This document shows positions 8,883 through 17,375 of a stretch of 64,000 nucleotides of DNA, piece by piece. The notes beneath the pieces are model-generated. The model saw only the letters and a program-made list of their open reading frames with translations. It did not search any database and was not told the DNA's origin. The position numbers were made by a program, and so were the translations under genes. Position 1 is the first letter of the stretch. The number at the start of each line of letters is the position of its first letter. This stretch comes from Bryobacterales bacterium (GTDB taxonomy: Bacteria > Acidobacteriota > Terriglobia > Bryobacterales > Bryobacteraceae): NCBI GenBank assembly GCA_020851555.1, contig JADZCM010000027.1, forward strand, positions 35,668 through 99,667, read 5' to 3'.

Positions 8883-9269
8883 GTGGATACCCGAAACAAA
8901 TTGCTGACGGTGGAACAGGCGGTGGATCTGGCCCGCCGCTTCCGCGGCGGCGGTAAGCGCCTGAGGGTCGTGGCCGGCTACTTCGACCCGCTTCTCGCCC
9001 CGCACGCCCGGCGGCTTGCGCAATTGCGGGAAGGCGCCGCGGCCCTGGCGGTAATCGTCGCCCGCCCGCCGGACCCCATCCTGCCGGCCCGTGCGCGCGC
9101 GGAACTGGTGGCCGGCCTTGCCGCGGCAGACTACGTCGTGCTGCCTGGGGACGAGCCGGTCGAAACGATCCTCTCGAAGCTGGACGGAGTGGAGGTGCTG
9201 CGCCAGGAGTCCGCCGACCTCGAAATCACCCAGAGGCTGCTCGATGATGTCCACGGCCGGCAAGCCTAG
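8883..9269 (+). CDS. small degenerate nucleotidyltransferase-like protein between heptosyltransferase genes
   Basis: 128 residues starting at GTG 8883. The stretch LRVVAGYFDPLLAPHARRL lines up with the TNGCYDILHPGHIRLL loop of the HldE2 protein encoded at 7196-7759. The fold-entry Gly and the Asp of the F/YD pair are kept, but the first His of the HPGH motif is replaced and the later KGADW-type block is absent. It looks like a shortened Rossmann-type nucleotidyltransferase that has lost catalysis. It starts 15 bases after waaF and its 3' end overlaps the waaC-like gene, so it is co-transcribed with LPS core genes and may have a structural or regulatory role there. That role is inference. Confidence 0.6.
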   Translation: MDTRNKLLTVEQAVDLARRFRGGGKRLRVVAGYFDPLLAPHARRLAQLREGAAALAVIVARPPDPILPARARAELVAGLAAADYVVLPGDEPVETILSKLDGVEVLRQESADLEITQRLLDDVHGRQA

Positions 9270-10257
9270 CCCTGGCAAGTCCGGCCCCGCCATCCTGGCG
9301 GTGCGCATGGGCTCCATGGGGGACGTCATACATGCGCTGCCCGCGGTGGCGACCCTCAAGCACAGTTTCCCGGGATGCAGCCTGACCTGGTTGATCGACT
9401 CGCGATGGGCGTGCCTGCTGGAGGGCAATCCATTTGTCGATACGGTGCTCGACCTGGAGCGCAGCACGCTCGCCGGGATCCGCCGGGCCTGGCGGCGGCT
9501 TCGCGCGCAACGTTACCGGTTCGCAGTGGACTTCCAGGGACTGCTCAAGTCCGCCCTCGCCGCCTCCATGGCGCGGGCCGACCGGATCTACGGGTTTCAC
9601 CAGTCGCAGGCCCGCGAGCCTCTGGCGGCCCTGTTCTACTCGAACCGCGTACGAACCCGGTCGGCCCACGTGGTGGACCGGAACCTGGAACTGGCGGCCG
9701 CGGCGGGAGCATCCTCGGCGGTTCGCGCCTTTCCCTTGCCGGAAGGTTCGCCCGAGGGGAGTCTGCCGGAGGGAGATTTCGTTCTGGCCAACCCTTTGGG
9801 CGGATGGCCTGGAAAGCAATGGCCGCTTGACTGCTACGCGGAACTGGCGGGCCTGCTTCGCCGCAGGCTGGGCTTGCCTCTGGTGCTGAACGGACCGCCC
9901 CAGGCCGCAACGCGTCTGCGCGAGGTCGAAGGGGCGCTGGTCCACGTCTCGGGGCTGCCGGGCCTCATCCACGCCACGCGGCGCGCGGCCGCGGTCGTGG
10001 GGATCGACAGCGGGCCGATGCACCTGGCCTCCGCGCTGGAGAAACCGGGAGTGGCCGTCTTCGGCCCGACCGATCCGTCCCGCAACGGGCCTTATTGCGC
10101 GTCGATCGGCGTCCTGCGGGACCCGGGCGCCGAGACCAGCTACAAGCGAACCCCCGACATCGCGCCCAGTATGCGCGCCGTGCGGCCCGGGACGGTCGTC
10201 GATTGTCTTTTGGAGAGGTTGGCCGGCCACCGCCGTTCGACCGGCCTGACCGCCTGA
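9244..10257 (+). CDS. waaC: heptosyltransferase I-like glycosyltransferase family 9 protein
   Basis: 337 residues from ATG 9244 (ATG 9247 is also possible). N-terminal ILAVRMGSMGDVIHALPAVA is the family signature, WLIDSRW and VDFQGLLKSALAA follow WaaC, and the C-terminal donor site reads GIDSGPMHLASALEKPGVAV and FGPTDPSRNGPY. It likely adds the first heptose to Kdo of LPS. The frame is open upstream to 9091, but the part before 9244 lies inside the preceding gene and lacks family similarity. It overlaps that gene by 26 bases, and its TGA shares one A with the next ATG (TGATG). Confidence 0.85.
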   Translation: MMSTAGKPSPGKSGPAILAVRMGSMGDVIHALPAVATLKHSFPGCSLTWLIDSRWACLLEGNPFVDTVLDLERSTLAGIRRAWRRLRAQRYRFAVDFQGLLKSALAASMARADRIYGFHQSQAREPLAALFYSNRVRTRSAHVVDRNLELAAAAGASSAVRAFPLPEGSPEGSLPEGDFVLANPLGGWPGKQWPLDCYAELAGLLRRRLGLPLVLNGPPQAATRLREVEGALVHVSGLPGLIHATRRAAAVVGIDSGPMHLASALEKPGVAVFGPTDPSRNGPYCASIGVLRDPGAETSYKRTPDIAPSMRAVRPGTVVDCLLERLAGHRRSTGLTA

Positions 10258-10808
10258 TGCGCCGCCACTGGTTCCCCAAGCCTTACGCCGACGTGGTCGC
10301 CCGGTTACGGGTGCCCGGAGGATTCTTACTGGTGGCCGCGTTCCTGTGGCTGGCCCGTCCGACTCCCGCATCCCTGCTCTACGGCCTCCCGGTTTCCCTG
10401 CCGGGCTTGTGGCTGCGAGGCTGGGCGGCGGGACACCTGGAGAAGAACCAGCGGCTGGCGACCAGCGGCCCATACGCCTGGGTGCGGAATCCCCTGTACC
10501 TGGGAACCCTTACGGTCGCCGCGGGCCTGGTTCTCGCTTCGCGCAACTGGGCGCTGGCCGTGCTCTTCGCGGCGGTGTTCCTGCTGATCTACCTGCCGGC
10601 CATCGAACTGGAGGAGCAGTATCTCCGGGTTCTTTTTGAGGCCTTCGACGGATATGCCGCCCGCGTGCCGCTGCTCGTGCCGCGAGGACGCCGCGCCACG
10701 GGAGCGCACCGCTTCGAATGGCGCCTCTACGGTCAAAACCAGGAGTACCAGGCCCTGGCAGGCTTCCTGGCGGGCGCAGCGGTGCTCATCTGGAAAGCGT
10801 ACCGGTAA
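10257..10808 (+). CDS. isoprenylcysteine carboxyl methyltransferase-like integral membrane protein
   Basis: 183 residues with about four hydrophobic segments (around 20-38, 45-60, 80-115 and 160-180). The conserved stretch LATSGPYAWVRNPLYLGTL, followed by a Glu-rich LEEQYLRVLFEAFDGYAARV, is the ICMT/PEMT-type membrane methyltransferase signature, in which the RNPxY block contacts S-adenosylmethionine. The substrate is unknown; bacterial members act on lipids or small molecules. The start ATG 10257 overlaps the waaC-like stop, so it belongs to the LPS operon and may modify a lipid or envelope component. Confidence 0.75.
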   Translation: MRRHWFPKPYADVVARLRVPGGFLLVAAFLWLARPTPASLLYGLPVSLPGLWLRGWAAGHLEKNQRLATSGPYAWVRNPLYLGTLTVAAGLVLASRNWALAVLFAAVFLLIYLPAIELEEQYLRVLFEAFDGYAARVPLLVPRGRRATGAHRFEWRLYGQNQEYQALAGFLAGAAVLIWKAYR

Positions 10809-10956
10809 AAGATGTTGAGGCGGTCATGGTTCCGCCGCCGCGTCTCAGACTCAGTGCGAATGCCGCCCAACCCAGCGGAATGAGCGTCTTCGTCTCGTCG
10901 CTCGACGCTGTGTGGCCGTGAGAGCCGCTGCCCCGGCAATTCGCGCGTAGCTTGGA

Positions 10957-12030
10957 TTACGGTTCGGGCCGTGGACCGGCCTCGACCGCGCCGCCCTCAG
11001 TATGGGAAGCGTCCAACGCCGCGAAGCGGATCAGCGCCTCCAGTTTGCCTAACGCCGCGCCCGAATCGATCGCTTCGGCCGCCCGCGCCACCCCCTCCCG
11101 GAAATCGCCCGCCAGTCCCGCGGCTACCAGCGCCGCCGCGGCGTTCACCAGAACGATGTCCCGCCGCGGGCCTCTCTCGCCCCTGAGGATCGCGCGGACG
11201 ATTTCGGCGTTGGTCTCCCGGTCGCCGCCGCGCAAGTCCGCGCTGCCGGCGCGCACCACGCCGAAATCCTCGGGCGTAAGCTCGCGGGCGACGGCGCCTC
11301 CGTCGCGGATTTCGAAGGCCAGTGTCGGTCCGGTGGTGGTGATCTCGTCCAGCCCGTCGCGGCCGTGCACCACGAAGCCCCGCGTGAGTCCGAGCGCCGC
11401 CAGCGCGTCGGCGATGAGCGCCGCGGCCTCCGGGCTGGGCGCCCCCACCAACTGCGCGCCCGCACCCGCCGGATTCGTCAGCGGTCCCAACAGATTGAAC
11501 ACGGTCCGCATTTTCAGCTCCAGGCGGGCGAGCTGAGCATGTCTGGTGGCCGTGTGAATGGCCGGCGCGAAGAGAAAGCCGATGCCCGTCTCGCGGATGG
11601 AACGGGCTACCCGTTCCGGCGGCAGAGATACGTTGACGCCCAGGCCTTCCATTACGTCCGCGCTTCCGCACCGGCTGGAGATCGACCGGTTGCCGTGCTT
11701 GGCGACCCGCCCTCCGGCCCCGGCCACCACGAACGCCGCCACGGTCGAGATGTTGAAGGTTCCGGCCCCGTCTCCTCCCGTGCCGCAGGTGTCCACCAGC
11801 GGCCGCGCATCCTCCCCCGCGTACACCGGCGCCGCCATCTCCCGCATGGCGCGGGCGAAACCCACCACCTCGGCGGCAACCTCGCCTTTCATCCTGAGCG
11901 CCACCAGAAAAGCCGCAATCTGGGGCGTCGATGCGGTTCCCTCCAGAATGGACAGCATGGCATCCCGCGCCTGGCCCGCATCAAGGCTGTGCTTCGAGAC
12001 AACGATTTCCAGGAAAGGAAGTAACGACAT
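10957..12030 (-). CDS. trpD: anthranilate phosphoribosyltransferase
   Basis: 357 residues. The PRPP-binding block DTCGTGGDGAGTFNISTVAA, the KHGNRSISSRCGSADVMEGL block and RTVFNLLGPLTNPAG are diagnostic of TrpD, which joins anthranilate to phosphoribose in tryptophan synthesis. No other trp gene is adjacent, so the pathway is scattered. The last part (from about 325) is weakly conserved and acidic. It is transcribed divergently from sucC; the 49-base gap must hold both promoters. Confidence 0.96.
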   Translation of the reverse strand: MSLLPFLEIVVSKHSLDAGQARDAMLSILEGTASTPQIAAFLVALRMKGEVAAEVVGFARAMREMAAPVYAGEDARPLVDTCGTGGDGAGTFNISTVAAFVVAGAGGRVAKHGNRSISSRCGSADVMEGLGVNVSLPPERVARSIRETGIGFLFAPAIHTATRHAQLARLELKMRTVFNLLGPLTNPAGAGAQLVGAPSPEAAALIADALAALGLTRGFVVHGRDGLDEITTTGPTLAFEIRDGGAVARELTPEDFGVVRAGSADLRGGDRETNAEIVRAILRGERGPRRDIVLVNAAAALVAAGLAGDFREGVARAAEAIDSGAALGKLEALIRFAALDASHTEGGAVEAGPRPEP

Positions 12031-12079
12031 GATATAGTGATTCTTCGGTGTTCTCAGATCCTAGCACACGTGTAATCCA

Positions 12080-13237
12080 ATGAAAATCCACGAGTATCAG
12101 GCCAAAGGCATCCTGGCCCGGTTCGGAGTCCCCGTGCCGCGCGGGGAAGTCGTGTACACGCCCGAAGAGGCGGACTCGGCAGCCCGCAAAATCGGCGGCA
12201 GCGTCGTGGTGAAAGCTCAGATCCACGCCGGGGGCCGGGGCAAAGGCGGCGGCGTCAAGGTGGCTCGCGACGCTCAGGAAGCCGTTGAGATTGCCAAGAA
12301 AATGCTGGGCATGAAGCTGGTTACGCACCAGACCGGCCCGGAAGGCCGCATCGTCCAGCGCGTGCTCATCGAAGAGACCTTGCCGATTGAGCGGGAACTG
12401 TATCTGGGGATCGTGCTTGACCGGGCACAGGCCAAACCCGTCTTCATGGCCTCCGCCGCCGGCGGCGTGGACATCGAGGAAGTCGCCGCCAGGAGTCCCG
12501 AGAAGATCCTGAAGGAGCCGGTCGAACCGGGAACGGGGCTGTCCCCCTTCCAGGCCCGCAATCTCGCCTACGGCATGGCCATCCCGCCCGCCAGTGCTCC
12601 GGCCGCGGCGGCGGCGATGATAGCCCTGGCCAAGGCTTACGAGGCGGTGGACGCCTCGCTCGCGGAAATCAACCCCTTCATCCTGGCCACGGACGGCCGC
12701 GTCATCGCCCTTGACGCCAAGATCAATCTGGACGACAACGCGCTCTACCGCCACAAGGACCTGCTGGAACTGCGCGACCTCAACGAGGAAGACCCGCTGG
12801 AGGTGGACGCCTCGCGCTTCGGCCTCAATTACATCAAGCTCGACGGCACGGTCGGCTGCATGGTCAACGGCGCGGGCCTGGCCATGGCGACCATGGACAT
12901 CATCCAGTACGCGGGCGGCAGTCCGGCGAACTTCCTCGACGTGGGAGGCGGCGCCAGCGCCGAGCAGATCCAGAACGCCTTCCGCATCCTTCTTTCCGAC
13001 CGGAACGTGAAGGCCGTGCTGATCAACATTTTCGGCGGCATTCTGCGGTGTGACACTTTGGCCACCGGCGTGGTGGCCGCGGCGCGGGAATTGAAGGTCC
13101 AGGTCCCCATCGTGGTGCGCATGGAGGGCACCAACGTGGACGAAGGCCGCCGCATCCTAAAGGACTCCGGATTGAACTTCACCGTGGCGGAGGGCATGCG
13201 TGACGCCGCGGAGGAAGTGGTAGGGCTGGCGCGATGA
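12080..13237 (+). CDS. sucC: succinate-CoA ligase (ADP-forming) subunit beta
   Basis: 385 residues, full length. It begins [20 protein letters not shown] with the ATP-grasp residues [18 protein letters not shown], a metal-binding EINPF and the CoA-ligase end [14 protein letters not shown] and [11 protein letters not shown]. It forms the nucleotide-binding half of the TCA-cycle enzyme that converts succinyl-CoA to succinate with ATP or GTP formation. It overlaps sucD by the four bases ATGA, and ndk follows, so the three genes form one operon that links substrate-level phosphorylation to NTP balancing. Confidence 0.98.
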   Translation: MKIHEYQAKGILARFGVPVPRGEVVYTPEEADSAARKIGGSVVVKAQIHAGGRGKGGGVKVARDAQEAVEIAKKMLGMKLVTHQTGPEGRIVQRVLIEETLPIERELYLGIVLDRAQAKPVFMASAAGGVDIEEVAARSPEKILKEPVEPGTGLSPFQARNLAYGMAIPPASAPAAAAAMIALAKAYEAVDASLAEINPFILATDGRVIALDAKINLDDNALYRHKDLLELRDLNEEDPLEVDASRFGLNYIKLDGTVGCMVNGAGLAMATMDIIQYAGGSPANFLDVGGGASAEQIQNAFRILLSDRNVKAVLINIFGGILRCDTLATGVVAAARELKVQVPIVVRMEGTNVDEGRRILKDSGLNFTVAEGMRDAAEEVVGLAR

Positions 13238-14100
13238 GCATCCTGATTGACGAGAACACACGGGTATTGGTCCAAGGCTTCACCGGCCGGGAGGCGACCT
13301 TTCACTCGCAGCAGTGCCTGGCCTACGGCACGAAGATCGTGGGCGGAGTCGTGCCCGGCAAGGGCGGCACGACACACCTGGATCTGCCCGTTTTCGATAC
13401 CGTGCGCGCCGCCGCCGCGGCCACGGGCGCGAATGCCTCTGTGGTTTTCGTGCCGCCGGCCTTCGCCGCCGATGCGGTCATGGAGGCCGCCGACGCCGGC
13501 CTCGGCGTGGTGGTGTGCATTACCGAGGGCATTCCCACCCTCGACATGCTGAAGGCCTGGCGGTACCTCCAGTCCAGGAAAACCCGGCTGATCGGCCCGA
13601 ATTGCCCTGGAGTCATCTCGCCGGGCAAGTGCAAGATCGGCATTATGCCGGGCCACATCCACAAGCCGGGAAGCGTGGGCGTCGTCTCACGCTCCGGCAC
13701 CTTGACCTACGAGGCGGTGGATCAGCTCACGCGGCTCGGAATCGGCCAGTCTACCTGCATCGGCATCGGCGGCGATCCCATCATCGGAACGAACTTCATC
13801 GACGCCATCAAGCTCTTCAATGAGGACCCGGCTACGGAAGCCATCGTCATGATCGGCGAGATCGGCGGCGCCGCCGAGGAGGAAGCGGCGGCGTTCGTGA
13901 AGCAGAACGTGAAAAAGCCGGTCGTCGGTTTTGTGGCGGGGCAGACGGCGCCTCCCGGGCGGCGCATGGGACACGCCGGAGCCATCATCTCCGGCGGATC
14001 CGGCAAGGCCGAGGACAAGATCCGCGCCATGCGTGAAGCGGGCATTGCCGTGTGCATGACTCCGGCCGAAATCGGCCAGAAAGCCAAAGACGTATTGTGA
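13234..14100 (+). CDS. sucD: succinate-CoA ligase subunit alpha
   Basis: 288 residues. The N-terminal Rossmann CoA-binding domain begins [40 protein letters not shown] follows, and the phosphorylated histidine is His247 in [14 protein letters not shown]. It is the catalytic partner of SucC. The start ATG overlaps the sucC stop. Its own stop TGA (14098-14100) overlaps the GTG start of ndk, so the operon sucC-sucD-ndk is tightly coupled. Confidence 0.98.
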   Translation: MSILIDENTRVLVQGFTGREATFHSQQCLAYGTKIVGGVVPGKGGTTHLDLPVFDTVRAAAAATGANASVVFVPPAFAADAVMEAADAGLGVVVCITEGIPTLDMLKAWRYLQSRKTRLIGPNCPGVISPGKCKIGIMPGHIHKPGSVGVVSRSGTLTYEAVDQLTRLGIGQSTCIGIGGDPIIGTNFIDAIKLFNEDPATEAIVMIGEIGGAAEEEAAAFVKQNVKKPVVGFVAGQTAPPGRRMGHAGAIISGGSGKAEDKIRAMREAGIAVCMTPAEIGQKAKDVL

Positions 14101-14513
14101 TCGAACGCACCTTTTCCATCATCAAACCTGACGCCGTGGCGGCGGGCCACGCGGGTGAAATCCTGGCCATGCTTGAAGCCGCCGGATTCAAGATCCTCGG
14201 CTTGCGCATGCTGAGGATGCGGGAGGAGCAGGCTCGGGAGTTCTACGCCGTGCACCGCGGCAAGGGCTTCTACGAGAGCCTGGTCGCTTTCATGACCGAG
14301 GGGCCGGTGATCGTGCTCGCCTTGGAGCGGGAGGACGCCATCGTGAAGTTGCGCGAGGTCATGGGCGCCACCAACCCGGCGAATGCGGCGGAAGGAACCA
14401 TTCGTAAGCGCTTCGCCGCCAACATCGAGCGCAACGCCATCCACGGCTCCGACGCCCCCGCCACTGCCGAGACTGAACTGCCCTTCTTCTTCCCCACGGC
14501 CGATCTCGTGTAA
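14097..14513 (+). CDS. ndk: nucleoside diphosphate kinase
   Basis: 138 residues, the standard length, starting at GTG 14097 ([14 protein letters not shown]). The catalytic histidine is His116 in [11 protein letters not shown], and the hexamer-type motif [17 protein letters not shown] is intact. It transfers the gamma phosphate between NTPs and NDPs. An upstream in-frame ATG at 14052 would add 15 residues not found in the family and lies inside sucD, so GTG 14097 is chosen. Confidence 0.97.
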   Translation: MIERTFSIIKPDAVAAGHAGEILAMLEAAGFKILGLRMLRMREEQAREFYAVHRGKGFYESLVAFMTEGPVIVLALEREDAIVKLREVMGATNPANAAEGTIRKRFAANIERNAIHGSDAPATAETELPFFFPTADLV

Positions 14514-14925
14514 CCGCATCTTCGTGCGCGGCCGGCCCGGCGTGTCCGCGCGCTCTTATGCGCCAGGTGCTAAGGTAGAGGTAGACGGCGTCAATCCGGC
14601 AGAACGGCTGCCGGTGGAAGGCGGAGATGAAGGTGCCGTTATCTCCTGCCGGCCGCCTCCAAGGCGCGCAGTCTGGTCGGGCAGCACACAGTGGTTGAAG
14701 TTGTCTTTTCCCTCGGATTACGGCGGGAATACCGCTCAAGAACGGTGCGGCATGCGCCCGCGGACCAAAGCCGAATCCTCTGCCGCCCGGCATTCGCCCG
14801 GGCCGGCGGCGATAGTCCCATGAACAGGGTTCGGCGGTTTCGCCGCGACGCTGCAAGCACAGACCGGTTCGAGCGCCGGCCGGACGTTGGCGAGCGGGCA
14901 GGCCGGCAGCAGCAGGAGCGCAAGC
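14514..14925. other. 412-base gap without a recognised gene
   Basis: Between ndk and the LuxR-type regulator. Open frames here are short, lack recognisable domains and have no good ribosome site. I see no hairpin followed by T residues and no tRNA. The right end holds the ribosome site (AGGAG, about ten bases before the regulator ATG) and presumably its promoter. Confidence 0.5.
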
Positions 14926-15624
14926 ATGGCTCATAGCCTCGTCCTGGTGGATGACCAGAGGCTCATGCGAGACGGCATTAGGGCCATCCTGCAACAGTCC
15001 GGTGAGTTTGTCGTGGTGGGAGAGTCGGGCAGCGGGCCGGACGCGGTGCGCCTCTGCAGGGAACTGCGGCCCGACGTCGTCCTGATGGACATCGGCCTGC
15101 ACGGGTTGAATGGCGTGGAGGCGACGGCGGAACTCCTCCGGCATCTCCCCGGCGCGAAAGTGGTGGTCCTTTCGGCCTACGACGATGAGCAGTCCGTGGT
15201 GGGCGCCATCCGTTCCGGCGCCCGGGCCTTCCTGTTGAAGCAGGCATCCGAGAGCGACCTCTTGGAGGCGTTGCGTGCGGTGGCCAAGGGCGGATCGTAC
15301 TTGAGCCCTCAGGTTTCCGATAAGCTGCTGAAGCGCATCCAGCGGGGGGACCTCGATTCCAGTTCATACGCGCCCGCCTTGGACGCTCTCTCTCCGCGGG
15401 AAATCCAGGTGATGCGGCTGGTGGCAGAGGGCCAGACCAGCAAGGAGATCGCCGCCATGCTGGGCCTGGGCCTTCAGACCGTCCGCAGCTACCGTAAGAC
15501 GCTCATGAAGAAGCTGAAGGTCAACAACGTCGCCGCCCTCACGCAGGCGGCCCTGGCCGCCGGCTTGACCCGCCCTCTCAAAAACCCGGGCGGCGGAGGC
15601 CCCGCCGGACCACAGGCGGAGTGA
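14926..15624 (+). CDS. NarL/LuxR-family response regulator
   Basis: 232 residues from ATG 14926, which follows an AGGAG ribosome site; in-frame codons upstream lack one. The receiver domain has Asp9-Asp10 and the phospho-acceptor Asp55 in VVLMDIGLHGLNG, with Lys in AFLLKQA. The C-terminal LuxR helix-turn-helix is LSPREIQVMRLVAEGQTSKE, then IAAMLGLGLQTVRSYRKTLM. It should bind DNA as a dimer after phosphorylation. No histidine kinase gene is next to it, so its sensor is encoded elsewhere. Confidence 0.92.
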   Translation: MAHSLVLVDDQRLMRDGIRAILQQSGEFVVVGESGSGPDAVRLCRELRPDVVLMDIGLHGLNGVEATAELLRHLPGAKVVVLSAYDDEQSVVGAIRSGARAFLLKQASESDLLEALRAVAKGGSYLSPQVSDKLLKRIQRGDLDSSSYAPALDALSPREIQVMRLVAEGQTSKEIAAMLGLGLQTVRSYRKTLMKKLKVNNVAALTQAALAAGLTRPLKNPGGGGPAGPQAE

Positions 15625-15672
15625 GAGGAAGATCGCGCCCGCCGCACACTCTCTCTTGGATAACCCGGCAAA

Positions 15673-16518
15673 GTGGAACTCCAGCGAAAGTGTCTGAGGG
15701 GGGGCCTGCCACCCCACGCGCGGCAGGAGAGCCGCCGCCCGGTGCTGCTGCCGTCGCAGAACACAACCCGTAATGCGGGCGCGCGCTGGAACGCCGGTCC
15801 CGGAACGGAGCACGGTATCACCGGCGCAGGCTCGATCAACGGGATCCTGGCCCGGTTGCCGCGCGCGGAACCCGACCTGCCGGAGCCGCTCAATCCGGAG
15901 GAGACTGCCGGTCCCCTGGAGATCCTCTGGCCGCTGCCTCAGCCTTCCAGAACCGCCGTGCTCGGGGAGCCGGTCAAGGAGTGCGCCCGTGTCAGGAGCT
16001 TCCCGGGTCCCGATGCGCCGGGCCTGGAAAACTGGCCGCCGGATGCGCTGGCCGGACGGGTCGAGACGCTATGCCGCCTTGCCCGGGAGCGCCCGGCGAG
16101 TCTGTCGCTGAGCCATTGCGTCATCGCACTGATCACGCTGCGGGGACTCTTCCTCACGGCGGAAGTACGCGAACTGCTCTGGTCGGCCTGGCGGGTGCCC
16201 GTGTTCGGCCAGATTCTGGGCTTGAGCCGGGAACTGCTGGCCTGGGAGTGCGAGGCCCACGAAGGGTATCACTTCGATCCCGGCCGGGTGATCTTCGAGC
16301 CTGACCGCCGGAGTTGGGAGCCGGAGCTCCTGGTGACTTCGCTCCAGGGGCCCGGTAGACCCGCCCTGCGTCTGGCTACCTGCCTCACTGGAGGCATCGA
16401 GTCCTCGCGGTGCGGTTGCGGTCTCAGCGGTCCGCGGCTGGTCGAGGTGAGGCCAGTCCGCCAGAGAGCGTCCGCCGCCGTGGCCGGGGCGTGGCCGCGG
16501 CCCGCGATGCTAAGATGA
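15673..16518 (+). CDS. hypothetical protein with a PaaK/F390-synthetase-like C-terminal block
   Basis: Up to 281 residues; the GTG 15673 start is uncertain because the first 50 or so residues look non-conserved. From about residue 115 the sequence is protein-like: RVETLCRLARERPASLSLSH, then a hydrophobic stretch and LLAWECEAHEGYHF. The end, ELLVTSLQGPGRPALRLATC, then CGCGLSGPRLVEV, matches the spacing of the phenylacetate-CoA ligase/CapK type (VTSL, RxxTG, CxCGRxxPR). The ATP-binding half of such an enzyme is absent, so catalysis is unlikely. It lies between the LuxR regulator and tRNA-Leu. The family match is by eye only. Confidence 0.45.
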   Translation: MELQRKCLRGGLPPHARQESRRPVLLPSQNTTRNAGARWNAGPGTEHGITGAGSINGILARLPRAEPDLPEPLNPEETAGPLEILWPLPQPSRTAVLGEPVKECARVRSFPGPDAPGLENWPPDALAGRVETLCRLARERPASLSLSHCVIALITLRGLFLTAEVRELLWSAWRVPVFGQILGLSRELLAWECEAHEGYHFDPGRVIFEPDRRSWEPELLVTSLQGPGRPALRLATCLTGGIESSRCGCGLSGPRLVEVRPVRQRASAAVAGAWPRPAMLR

Positions 16519-16543
16519 GTTCGAAGCCGAAGCCTCAAGCGTT

Positions 16544-16630
16544 GCGGACGTGGCGGAACTGGCAGACGCGCTGGATTTAGGTTCCAGTGCCCGCGAGGGC
16601 GTGGAGGTTCAAGTCCTCTCGTCCGCACCA
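16544..16630 (+). tRNA. tRNA-Leu (anticodon UAG)
   Basis: An 87-base class II tRNA. The acceptor stem GCGGACG (16544-16550) pairs with CGTCCGC (16620-16626), followed by A and an encoded CCA (16628-16630). The anticodon stem CTGGA/TCCAG encloses the loop TTTAGGT, giving anticodon TAG, which reads CUA and probably other CUN codons. The long variable arm GCCCGCGAGGGC and the T arm GGTTCAAGTCC are present. A possible -10 box TAAGAT lies at 16511-16516. Confidence 0.97.
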
Positions 16631-16770
16631 TTTCCCTACCGCGGCTGCCTCAGACCGTACGGCCCGCCGTCGCATCCGGGGCAGGAGCGCCGCCGCGGAT
16701 TCCCGCGTCCCGCGAGCCGAAGAAGGAAGACGGGAGGCACACCGCAACGGAAAACGGTGGGGCAGCCGGG

Positions 16771-17184
16771 TCACCACCCCCGTTGACCGCCGCGGCCGCG
16801 GCGCCCCCGCTGCCACAGCGGCCAGCCCTGCTCGTCTCTCAGCTTCAGAGTACGCCCGCCGGGGAGAAGGGTGAGGCTGATGGCGTAGACGGTCCGGCTG
16901 TTCACCTGGAAGCCATGAACGGATACCTCAACCCCCGCCTTGGGGTTGAAGTCCTGTTCCATGAGGTATCGCATTGAGCCCAGGACCACATTCACGGTGG
17001 CGTCGGCGGTTTTCACGACGAGCGTGGGCGCCCCCTGGCCGCGGCCGAGTTGGACGCTCTGAATCGTGCCCTTCAGGTCCACTTTAGGCCTGCTGGCGAT
17101 GGCGGCTGGGTCGTCCGTCCCCTGAGAGAAGATCAATCCCGACGCGGCAAGCCCGCCAGCCAGCAGCAGAGCCAGTCGTTTCAT
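16771..17184 (-). CDS. small exported protein, possible OB-type fold, Gly/Arg-rich tail
   Basis: 137 residues from ATG 17184 with a strong GGAGGTGGG ribosome site just upstream. A Sec signal peptide (MKRLALLLAGGLAASGLIFS) precedes a domain of short strands: VDLKGTIQSVQLGRGQGAPT, LVVKTADATVNVVLGSMRYL, NPKAGVEVSVHGFQV. It ends in TLKLRDEQGWPLW and a Gly/Arg/Gln-rich tail. I recognise the pattern as a recurrent small exported acidobacterial protein but know no function. It is divergent from the histidine kinase gene at 17376, so it may be a target or input of that pair. Confidence 0.75.
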   Translation of the reverse strand: MKRLALLLAGGLAASGLIFSQGTDDPAAIASRPKVDLKGTIQSVQLGRGQGAPTLVVKTADATVNVVLGSMRYLMEQDFNPKAGVEVSVHGFQVNSRTVYAISLTLLPGGRTLKLRDEQGWPLWQRGRRGRGGQRGW

Positions 17185-17375
17185 GACCCACCTCCGCCTC
17201 CGTACGTTGCAAGCCACGGACCACCGTGCTGGTTCATAGTTATCAACAGAATACCGGACTCCAAGCCCGGCCGGAAGCGCAGGATGTGCGCAAGCGGTTC
17301 GCCGCGGGCGCAGGCGGTGCGTCCCGCGGCCTCGCGTTCCGTGTCACAATTGCTGCTCAGGCTGAACTTGGGACC

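Noticed and set aside
14383..14823. Open frame of 146 codons after ndk
   Set aside because: Overlaps the end of ndk, is low complexity and shows no conserved block.
16544..16630. tRNA-Leu as an integration site for a mobile element
   Set aside because: No integrase, no repeated tRNA 3' end and no phage genes are seen on either side.
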